This document shows positions 1-8,769 of a stretch of 64,000 nucleotides of DNA, piece by piece. The stretch's first letter is position 1, and every line of letters starts with the position of its first letter. The DNA is from Aquipseudomonas ullengensis (lineage in GTDB: Bacteria > Pseudomonadota > Gammaproteobacteria > Pseudomonadales > Pseudomonadaceae), in the NCBI RefSeq assembly GCF_014174475.1, contig NZ_JACJUD010000001.1:1054001-1118000 (forward strand). The letters run 5' to 3'. Both the position numbers and the translations under genes were made by a program. The notes under the pieces were generated by a model that saw nothing but the letters and a program-made list of their open reading frames with translations, was not told where the DNA came from and did no database searches.

Positions 1-1148
1 GGCTCGCGGGCCTGGTCCAGGCCGTGCTCCATGCCGCTGAGGATGGCTGCCAGCACCAGGTAGGGGTTGGCGTCGGCGCCGGCCAGGCGGTGTTCGATGC
101 GCAGGTTCTTGCCGTCCGACTCGGGGATGCGGATGCACGCATCGCGGTCTTCGAAACCCCAGCTGGCCTTGCTCGCCGAGTTGACCATGGCGCCGTAGCG
201 GCGGAAGGCGTTGTGGTTGGCGGCGAAGATCGGCATGCAGTGCGGCAGCAGCTCCAGGCAGCCGGCCACGGCGTGGCGCAGCGGACGCTGGCCGTCGCCA
301 TCGAGCAGGTTGTTGCCGGCCTCGTCGTACAGGCTGACATGCACGTGCATGCCGCTGCCCGGCGCCTGCAGGTAGGGTTTGCTCATGAAGCTGGCGCGGT
401 AGCCGTGCTGCATGGCCACGCCACGGGTGCTGCGGGTGAACAGCGCGGCCCAGTCGGCGGCCTGCAGGCCGTCCTCGCAGTGGGCGAAGTTGATCTCGAA
501 CTGGCCGGGGCCTAGTTCAGCGGTGATCACGTTGGCTTCCACGCCCTGCTCCTGGGCGGTTCCGACCATGTCGTGGAGCACTTCGGAGAAACGCGTCAGG
601 CGCTCGATGTGCATGTTCGGCTGGTCGTCGGCGTCGCCGGTCAGCGGGTCGCGGGGGAACTGCGGCAGGCCGTTTTCCAGTTTGCGGTCGAACAGGTAGA
701 ACTCCAGCTCGAAGGCCACCACCGGGCGGATGCCACGGGCCTGCAGGCGCTTGAGCACGCGGGCCAGCACTTCGCGCGGTTCGAATTCGATCGGTGCCTC
801 GGTGCCGTCGGAGCTGATCAACATCTGCCCCATGGGCTGCTTCTCCCAGCGCACCGGCTTGAGCGTGCCGGGGATCAGCCGGCGTGGCGCGTCCGGGTCG
901 CCGTCGTTGAAGCAGTAGTCGCCAATCGGGTGCAGGCCGCCCTGGGCGCCGAGCAGCACGCAGTTCTGCGGCACTTTCAGCGGGCCGCCGGCTGCGACTT
1001 TTTCCAGCATTTCGACCGGGTAGCGTTTGCCGTAGAAGTGTCCGGGGATATCCAGGCAGATCAGCTCGACGTAGCGCACATCAGGGTACTGAGCGCGAAA
1101 GGCGCGGACTTCACTGAGCAGGTCGGGGAATTTCGTTGTTGTTGTCAT
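1..1148 (-). CDS. Glutamine synthetase family ligase, probable gamma-glutamylpolyamine synthetase (PuuA/PauA type), partial
   Basis: The gene starts at the ATG at 1148 and runs off the left edge; 382 codons are visible and the C-terminus is missing. Glutamine synthetase family motifs are readable: FELEFYLF, ELGPGQFEINF, GSGMHVHVSL, NHNAFRRYG and RIEHRLAGADANPYL, which supply the metal, glutamate and ATP sites. The family joins glutamate to ammonia or to an amine in an ATP-dependent reaction. The 18 bp gap to a PuuR/PauR-like regulator and the nearby FAD oxidase point to gamma-glutamylation of putrescine or another polyamine rather than nitrogen assimilation. The substrate is inferred from context; the family is clear from sequence. 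Confidence 0.9.
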   Translation of the reverse strand, partial: MTTTTKFPDLLSEVRAFRAQYPDVRYVELICLDIPGHFYGKRYPVEMLEKVAAGGPLKVPQNCVLLGAQGGLHPIGDYCFNDGDPDAPRRLIPGTLKPVRWEKQPMGQMLISSDGTEAPIEFEPREVLARVLKRLQARGIRPVVAFELEFYLFDRKLENGLPQFPRDPLTGDADDQPNMHIERLTRFSEVLHDMVGTAQEQGVEANVITAELGPGQFEINFAHCEDGLQAADWAALFTRSTRGVAMQHGYRASFMSKPYLQAPGSGMHVHVSLYDEAGNNLLDGDGQRPLRHAVAGCLELLPHCMPIFAANHNAFRRYGAMVNSASKASWGFEDRDACIRIPESDGKNLRIEHRLAGADANPYLVLAAILSGMEHGLDQARE

Positions 1149-1166
1149 GGCGGCTATCTGCGCGGA

Positions 1167-1724
1167 TCAGGTGAAGACCCAGAGCACTCTTGTGGGGAAA
1201 TCGGAAAGATTGGCGTAGCGGAACTGCGCGTGCGGCGGCAGCTGGAAGCTGTCGCGCGGGCCGAGGGTGACCGCTTCGGCGGCGTCGCCATACCACACGG
1301 TCAGTTCGCCCTCGAGGACGAAACCGCCCTGCTCCGAGCTGTCGTTCAGGTGCCCTTCGCCGCTGCTGGCACCGGGTTCGAGAAAGCTCTCGAGCATGGC
1401 GAAACCACCGGCCATGCCCGGCGAGGCCAGCACATCGGTGATGCCCCCGGCGTAGTAGAGGGTGCGCCGCTCGTCCGGGCGGGTCACCCAGCGCACGGCA
1501 CGCGGGTGGCCGGGGTTGTAGAAATAGGTGGTGGGCACGCCCAGCGCTTCGCTGATGGCGGTGAGGTCGGCCACGGTCGGGCGCGACAGGCCGCGCTCGA
1601 CCTGGGACAGGAAGCCCACCGAACGGCCGATGCGCTCGGCCAGTTCATTGAGGGTGACGTTCTTGTGCTTGCGCAGATCGCGCACCAGGATCGCCAGCCC
1701 TTCGATTTCGTCCTGCTTGTCCAT
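1167..1724 (-). CDS. XRE-family regulator with C-terminal cupin domain (PuuR/PauR-like)
   Basis: This 185-residue protein has an N-terminal helix-turn-helix of XRE type (about residues 12-66, including LNELAERIGRSVGFLSQVER) and a C-terminal cupin fold (about 105-182, with GEGHLNDSSEQGGFVLEGEL). This architecture is typical of PuuR and PauR, repressors of polyamine catabolism in which the cupin is thought to sense the effector. It lies between an FAD amine oxidase and a gamma-glutamylpolyamine synthetase-like ligase in the same direction, which fits local autoregulation of polyamine use. The effector is not visible from sequence. Confidence 0.9.
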   Translation of the reverse strand: MDKQDEIEGLAILVRDLRKHKNVTLNELAERIGRSVGFLSQVERGLSRPTVADLTAISEALGVPTTYFYNPGHPRAVRWVTRPDERRTLYYAGGITDVLASPGMAGGFAMLESFLEPGASSGEGHLNDSSEQGGFVLEGELTVWYGDAAEAVTLGPRDSFQLPPHAQFRYANLSDFPTRVLWVFT

Positions 1725-1754
1725 CGGGTGTTCCTGTCTTGTCGTTGGACTCTT

Positions 1755-1822
1755 GTAGGGTGGATGACGCTTTTTTCATCCACCGGCTTTGGTGGAAAAC
1801 GCTGCGCGGTTTTCCACCCTAC
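1755..1822. repeat. Palindromic intergenic repeat
   Basis: The 10 bp arms GTAGGGTGGA (1755-1764) and TCCACCCTAC (1813-1822) are perfect inverted copies. They enclose two smaller dyads: GGATGA/TCATCC, and GGTGGAAAAC/GTTTTCCACC. It fills most of the gap between the regulator and the oxidase gene. Related GTAGGGYGGG sequences occur near 3241 and 17543, so this looks like a dispersed extragenic palindrome of the kind common in Pseudomonas. It could also act as a transcript-processing or termination structure. Confidence 0.7.
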
Positions 1823-1840
1823 GCGAGCATTCATCTGCCA

Positions 1841-3127
1841 TCAGATCACATCGCGCAGCCGGTACCAGGCCTTGCCCACCGCCTCGATCGGCGCGGCCAG
1901 CAGGTCGCCGCCGGGGAAGCTCGGGTTGCTCAGGCCCTGGTACAGACCCAGCAGATGCTCGTCGCCAAGGATCGCATCGCTCACCGCGCGAGCGGCGGCC
2001 AGGGTCGGCAGGATGCCGTGGCCGGAGAAACCCTGCAGCCAGAACTTGTGGCCCTGGCGGCCGACGTCCGGAGTGCGGTGCATGGTGCAGTCGATATGGC
2101 CGCCCCAGCCGTGGTCGATCTGTACGCCGCGCAGTTGCGGGAAGACCCGCTCCAGGTACGGCCGGGTGGCTGCCGGCACGTCCGCCGGGATGCCGCCCAG
2201 GTAGGTGCAGCCGCCGCCGAACAGCAGGCGGTTGTCCGGGGTGACGCGGAAGTAGTCGGGGACGAACTGGTTGTCGATGGCGCAGGTGCCGCGCGGGAAC
2301 AGCGAGCGCGCCAGCTCCGGGTCCAGCGGCGCGGTGGCCACCTGGTAGGAGCCGACCGGCAGCAGGCGCTTGGACAGCGTGCGGTCGAGGCGGTCGATGT
2401 AGGCATTGCAGGCCAGCACCAGTACATCGCCATGCACCTCGCCCTGTTCGGTACGGGCGACGAAGCCGGCGTCGGTCTCGCGGTAGTCGAGCACCTTGCT
2501 CTGCTCGAAGATCTGCCCGCCGGCGGCCTCGATAGCGTTGGCCAGGCCGTGGGCCAGCTTCAGCGGGTTGAGGTGGGCGGCACCGGCATCATGCAGGGCG
2601 GCCAGGTAGCGCGGGCTGGCGATCCACTGCGGCAGGTCCTGCTTGGGGATGAAGCTCAGCTGCTGGTAGCCGTATTTCTCGGTGGCTTCTTCGAGGCTGT
2701 CCTGCAGCTGGCGCACCCGGCGCGGCAACACGGCGGTGTAGATCGCGCCGGTGCGGTAGTCGATGTCGAAGCCATGGCGCTGTGGCAGCTCGCGCATTTC
2801 CTCGGCGGCCCAGACCATGCTGTCCCACAGCGTGCGTGCGCGCTCCAGGCCGAGGGCCTTCTCGAACGGCGGCATATCGCAGGACCAGCCCGGCAGCGCC
2901 TGGCCACCGTTGCGCCCGGAAGCGGCCCAGGCCAGGCGACTGGCTTCCAGCAGCACCACCTTCTTGCCGGCCAGGGCCAGGCGCAGCGCGGTATGCAGGC
3001 CACTGAAGCCGCCACCGATGATCAGGATCTGGCTGTCTACACGGCCTTCCAGGCGCGGGCGCAGCGGAATGTTGCCATAGGTGGCGGCGTAGTAGGTCCC
3101 GATATGCTGCGCGGACTGCTTGAACAT
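1841..3127 (-). CDS. FAD-dependent oxidoreductase (DAO family), probable gamma-glutamylputrescine oxidase (PuuB/PauB-like)
   Basis: This 428-residue protein has an N-terminal FAD-binding Rossmann motif, LIIGGGFSGLHTA (about residues 35-47), followed by LLEAS and SGRNGGQ, typical of the D-amino-acid oxidase family. The C-terminal GWGGHIDCTMHRTPDVGR and GFSGHGILPT segments are characteristic of the PuuB/OrdL group. Such enzymes oxidise gamma-glutamylputrescine or similar amines, releasing hydrogen peroxide and an aldehyde. The regulator and ligase downstream on the same strand support a polyamine pathway. The start at 3127 gives the expected N-terminus before the Rossmann fold. Confidence 0.88.
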   Translation of the reverse strand: MFKQSAQHIGTYYAATYGNIPLRPRLEGRVDSQILIIGGGFSGLHTALRLALAGKKVVLLEASRLAWAASGRNGGQALPGWSCDMPPFEKALGLERARTLWDSMVWAAEEMRELPQRHGFDIDYRTGAIYTAVLPRRVRQLQDSLEEATEKYGYQQLSFIPKQDLPQWIASPRYLAALHDAGAAHLNPLKLAHGLANAIEAAGGQIFEQSKVLDYRETDAGFVARTEQGEVHGDVLVLACNAYIDRLDRTLSKRLLPVGSYQVATAPLDPELARSLFPRGTCAIDNQFVPDYFRVTPDNRLLFGGGCTYLGGIPADVPAATRPYLERVFPQLRGVQIDHGWGGHIDCTMHRTPDVGRQGHKFWLQGFSGHGILPTLAAARAVSDAILGDEHLLGLYQGLSNPSFPGGDLLAAPIEAVGKAWYRLRDVI

Positions 3128-3240
3128 GAAAGCCTCATGAAATTTCTTATTAGAAAGTTCATGAATAAATACACGATAAATTTCACAAAGCCAAGCGCGC
3201 GGCAGCGTACGCTGCTTTGCAGCCGCCGTGCCGTTGCCCC

Positions 3241-3267
3241 GTAGGGCGGGTGCAACCTGCGTTGTAG
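3241..3267. repeat. Short GTAGGGCGGG-type repeat fragment
   Basis: GTAGGGCGGGTGCAACCTGC followed by GTTGTAG resembles the arms of the palindromic repeats at 1755 and 17543. It sits just past the 3' end of the LysR gene. It is assigned by similarity to those two elements only, so confidence is low. Confidence 0.35.
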
Positions 3268-3280
3268 AAGGGTCGGCGCC

Positions 3281-4183
3281 TCAGCTCAGCCAGGCTTCCT
3301 GCGCCAGGCATTCGCTCAGGTAATCGAGGAAGCAGAGGATGCGCGAGGCCAGCGCGGTGTTGCGGTAGTAGACGGCGTTGATCGGTTGGCGCACTTCCAG
3401 GGTTTGCTGCGTGAGCACCTCGACCAGGGCGCCGCTGGCGCGATCGGCGGCGGTCATGAAGTCCGACAGGCAGACGATGCCGGCACCACCGAGGGCCAGT
3501 TGGCGCAGGGTCTCGCCGCTGGAGGCCTTGAGCGTGGGGGCAATCGCCAGGTGGTCGCCGAGGGCATGGCGCAGCGGCCACTGGTTGAGGCTGTCGGGCT
3601 GGGTGAAGCCGAGCAGGCTGTGTTGCTCCAGCTCCGCCACGGTGCCTGGCGTGCCGCGTTCAGCCAGGTAGACCGGGCTGGCCAGCACGCGGATGCGGCT
3701 GCTGCCGAGCGGCCGCGCATGCAGGCTGGAGTCGCGCAGGGTACCGATGCGGATGGCCAGGTCAGTGCGCTGCTCCAGCAGGTCGATGATCTGGTCGTTG
3801 CTGTTCAGCTCCAGCTCAATCTGCGGGAAGCGCTGGCGGAAACCGGCAACCAGGGGCACCAGGACATGCAGCATGAACGGCGAGGCGGCATTCACCCGCA
3901 AGCGCCCGGCCGGCAGCTGGCGGCGCAGGGCCATCTGCTCCTCGGCCTCTTCGACGCTGGCGAGGATGCGCCGCGCCTGGACGAGAAAGGCCGCGCCCTC
4001 CTCGGTCAGCTCCAGACGCCGGGTGGTACGGCGCAGCAGGGTGACTTCAAGCTTGTCCTCCAGGCGACTGAGCGCGCGGCTGATGCCGGAGGCGGTCTGC
4101 CCCAGCTGCTCGGCAGCGGCAGTGATGGAGCCGCCATCGACCACGTGGGTGAGGGCGAGCAGTTCATCCAGGGTCGTCTTCAT
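3281..4183 (-). CDS. LysR-family transcriptional regulator
   Basis: This 300-residue protein begins MKTTLDELLALTHVVDGGS with a winged helix-turn-helix (residues about 5-63, ITAAAEQLGQTASGISRALS, then LLRRTTRRLELTEEG) and a substrate-binding effector domain of normal length. The first methionine that yields a standard LysR N-terminus is at 4183; the open frame upstream of it is non-coding. It is divergent from a fatty acid desaturase 249 bp away, so that gene is a reasonable target. The Ser/Thr-rich helix and TRR-LELTEEG spacing place it in the CrgA/AaeR-like branch. The effector is unknown. Confidence 0.93.
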   Translation of the reverse strand: MKTTLDELLALTHVVDGGSITAAAEQLGQTASGISRALSRLEDKLEVTLLRRTTRRLELTEEGAAFLVQARRILASVEEAEEQMALRRQLPAGRLRVNAASPFMLHVLVPLVAGFRQRFPQIELELNSNDQIIDLLEQRTDLAIRIGTLRDSSLHARPLGSSRIRVLASPVYLAERGTPGTVAELEQHSLLGFTQPDSLNQWPLRHALGDHLAIAPTLKASSGETLRQLALGGAGIVCLSDFMTAADRASGALVEVLTQQTLEVRQPINAVYYRNTALASRILCFLDYLSECLAQEAWLS

Positions 4184-4245
4184 TTGTGACTCCGAGACAA
4201 TTATCTTCTCGCCTATATCGGGTTTCTGCATGAGTGTGGGGGCCA

Positions 4246-4260
4246 TGCCAAGGCTTGGCA
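4246..4260. promoter_or_regulatory. Perfect inverted repeat in the LysR/desaturase divergent region
   Basis: TGCCAA-GGC-TTGGCA is a perfect 6-3-6 dyad about 63 bp upstream of the LysR start and 173 bp upstream of the desaturase start. LysR proteins bind imperfect dyads in divergent promoter regions, so this is a candidate operator. It is called from symmetry and position alone. Confidence 0.4.
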
Positions 4261-4432
4261 ATTGCACCATCATCCAGATGATCTCATTGGCCTCGGTACC
4301 GGCCTGCTGCCTGAAGAGGCGATGGTTCAAGCCGCTTTGGCCGAATCGCAGTGCATTCAGTCGCCTCCGACGCCTGCAATGTGCCTTAGCGGATGCTGCA
4401 ATCGGAACGACTTCAACAACGAGCGTCCCGCC

Positions 4433-5416
4433 ATGTCCGAGACCCGCACCCGCATTGCCGACATCCTTAGCCGCGATGAAATTAAGGCCCTGACCCAGCG
4501 TTCCGACTGGCGCGGAGCCTGGGCCGTGTTCTCGACCTGGGCCGTACTGGCCCTGACCTTCGCCGCCCTGGCTTGGGCACGCGAGAGTTTGCCGGCGTGG
4601 GTCTTTGCCATCACGTTGTTGCTCGGCCTGGCGATCATCGGTGGGCGCCAGTTGTGCCTGGCCATCCTGCAGCACGATGCGGCCCACGGCACCCTGTTCA
4701 AGAGCAAGTGGGGCAACGACGTGCTGGCCGACTGGTTGTGTGCGCGCCCGGTGTGGAACGAGCTGCACAAGTACCGCCCCTACCACCTGGTGCACCACGC
4801 CAAGACCTCCACCACGGACGACCCGGATCTGTCCTTGGTGTCCGGCTTCCCGACCACGCGCCGCTCGCTGCTGCGCAAGCTGGCCCGTGATCTGTTCGGC
4901 GTGACCGGGGCCAAGTTCGTGCTGGGCCGCGTGCTGATGGATGCCGGCGTTATCAAGTGGACGGTGGCCAACGATGTCCAGCGCCTGCCCCAGGCCGGTC
5001 GTCGCTGGTGGGACTACCCGCTGACCTTCCTCGGCAACGCCGCCGGCATGCTGATCACCAACGGCCTGCTGTTGGCCGCCTTCTGGGCCTGCGGCCACGC
5101 CTGGCTGTACGGCGTCTGGGCGTTGGCCTACGTCACGCCCTTCCCGCTGTTCATCCGCATCCGCTCGATGGCCGAACACGCCTGCCTGGAGCCCAGCCGC
5201 GACACCCTGCGCAACACTCGCACCACGCGTGCCGGCTGGCTGGCCCGCGCTTTCGTCGCGCCGATCCGGGTCAACTATCACATCGAGCACCACCTGATGG
5301 CTTCGGTGCCCTTCTTCCGCCTGCCGCAGCTGCATGCCTTGCTGCGTGAGCGCGGCCTGACGCCAGAGCCGCTGAGTTACTGGCAGGTGCTGCGCTTGGT
5401 CAGCAGCCGCGGCTGA
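4433..5416 (+). CDS. Membrane fatty acid desaturase family protein
   Basis: This 327-residue protein carries the three histidine boxes of membrane di-iron desaturases: HDAAHG, HLVHHAKTS and HIEHHLMASVP. At least four hydrophobic segments lie around them, including a pair before the first box. Such enzymes introduce double bonds or hydroxyl groups into acyl chains or carotenoid-like substrates at the inner membrane, using oxygen. The ATG at 4433 was chosen because MSETRTRIADILSRDEIKAL gives a normal cytoplasmic N-terminus; the frame is open further upstream. The substrate cannot be read from sequence. Confidence 0.9.
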   Translation: MSETRTRIADILSRDEIKALTQRSDWRGAWAVFSTWAVLALTFAALAWARESLPAWVFAITLLLGLAIIGGRQLCLAILQHDAAHGTLFKSKWGNDVLADWLCARPVWNELHKYRPYHLVHHAKTSTTDDPDLSLVSGFPTTRRSLLRKLARDLFGVTGAKFVLGRVLMDAGVIKWTVANDVQRLPQAGRRWWDYPLTFLGNAAGMLITNGLLLAAFWACGHAWLYGVWALAYVTPFPLFIRIRSMAEHACLEPSRDTLRNTRTTRAGWLARAFVAPIRVNYHIEHHLMASVPFFRLPQLHALLRERGLTPEPLSYWQVLRLVSSRG

Positions 5417-5439
5417 GACGAAAATCAAAAGGCTCTGTC

Positions 5440-5614
5440 CCCGTTACGTGTTGCATCGGCGCGTAGTCTCTCTGGATCCCCGCCTGCGCGGGGATGACGA
5501 GGCAAAGGGGACGTCCCTGCAGAAAACCGTCATTCCCGCGCAGGCGGGAATCCAGGGAGCAGGCGACTACTGGATTCAGGTAGCAACTCGCCCGATCAAG
5601 CAACACGTAACGGG
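5440..5614. repeat. Nested inverted-repeat element (MITE-like)
   Basis: The outer arms are perfect 15 bp inverted copies, CCCGTTACGTGTTGC (5440-5454) and GCAACACGTAACGGG (5600-5614). Inside lies a second pair, 5472-5499 and 5528-5555, matching at 26 of 28 positions. Each inner arm is itself palindromic around CCCGCCTGCGCGGG. The inner sequence resembles the CGTCATTCCCGCGCAGGCGG repeats scattered in many proteobacteria. It has no coding capacity. It lies between the desaturase and trpA, just outside the trp terminator. Confidence 0.75.
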
Positions 5615-5627
5615 TACATAGCCAACG

Positions 5628-5653
5628 AAAAAGCCGCCCGAGGGCGGCTTTTT
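5628..5653 (-). terminator. Rho-independent terminator of trpBA
   Basis: A perfect 12 bp stem, AAAAAGCCGCCC / GGGCGGCTTTTT, with a two-base loop lies 15 bp beyond the trpA stop codon. It has a T run on either strand, so it could also stop readthrough coming from the desaturase side. Confidence 0.9.
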
Positions 5654-5668
5654 CCTGGCACAGCGAAT

Positions 5669-6477
5669 TCAGCGGCGCGCGCCGCGAACCCCTTCGGCCA
5701 GCTGGCTGCACAGGTTGAGCACGCCTTTGACCGCAGCATCGTCATTCTCGGCGTTGGCGATCTGGTCGATCAGTGCCGAGCCGACGACCACGCCGTCGGC
5801 CAGGCGGGCGATGGTCGCCGCGTGTTCCGGGGTGCGGATGCCGAAGCCGATGCTGATCGGCAGGTCGGTGTGGCGGCGCAGGCGGGCTACCGCTTCTTCG
5901 ACGTGCTCGATGGTGGCCGAGCCGGAACCGGTGACGCCGGCCACCGAGACGTAATAGACGAAGCCCGAGCTGCCGTTGAGTACGGTGGGCAGGCGCTGGT
6001 CGTCGGTGGTCGGGGTGGTCAGGCGGATGAAGTCGAGGCCGGCGGCCTGGGCCGGGTCGCACAGGTCGACGTTATGTTCCGGCGGCAGGTCGACCACGAT
6101 CAGGCCATCCACGCCGGCTTCTTTCGCGTCGGCGATGAAGCGCGGCACGCCGTAGTAGTGGATCGGGTTGAAGTAGCCCATCAGCACCAGCGGGGTGGTC
6201 TGATTACCGGCACGGAACTCGCGGACCATCTGCAGGGTTTTCGCCAAGTTCTGCTTGGCGCCCAGGGCGCGGATGTTGGCCAGCTGGATGGCCGGGCCGT
6301 CGGCCATCGGGTCGGTGAACGGCATGCCCAGTTCGATCACATCGGCGCCGGCGTCCGGCAGGCCCTTGAGGATCGCCAGCGAGGCGTCGTAGTTGGGGTC
6401 GCCGGCGGTGATGAAGGTCACCAGGGCGGCACGGTTCTGCTGTTTCAGCTCGGCAAATCGGCTTTGCAAACGGCTCA

Positions 6478-6478
<1 letters not shown>
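5669..6478 (-). CDS. trpA: Tryptophan synthase alpha subunit
   Basis: TrpA (269 aa) cleaves indole-3-glycerol phosphate to indole and glyceraldehyde 3-phosphate within the alpha2beta2 complex. Catalytic Glu49 (in DVIELGMPF) and Asp60 (in [10 protein letters not shown]) are present, as is the TIM-barrel phosphate-binding region near VTGSGS. The start at 6478 overlaps the trpB stop as ATGA, so the two are translationally coupled. The longer open frame upstream belongs to the trpB shadow. A strong terminator follows. Identity is certain from motifs, length and the trpI-trpB-trpA arrangement. Confidence 0.98.
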
Positions 6479-8749
<2,271 letters not shown>

Positions 8750-8769
8750 GCACCTGCCAGCCGATCGGC

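Noticed and set aside
573..2204. 543-codon plus-strand open frame across the polyamine genes
   Set aside because: It is antisense to the ligase and regulator genes, which have strong family motifs. High GC leaves long open frames opposite real genes here.
4184..5428. N-terminal extension of the LysR frame over the desaturase
   Set aside because: The real LysR start at 4183 gives a canonical N-terminus; the extension overlaps the desaturase on the other strand.
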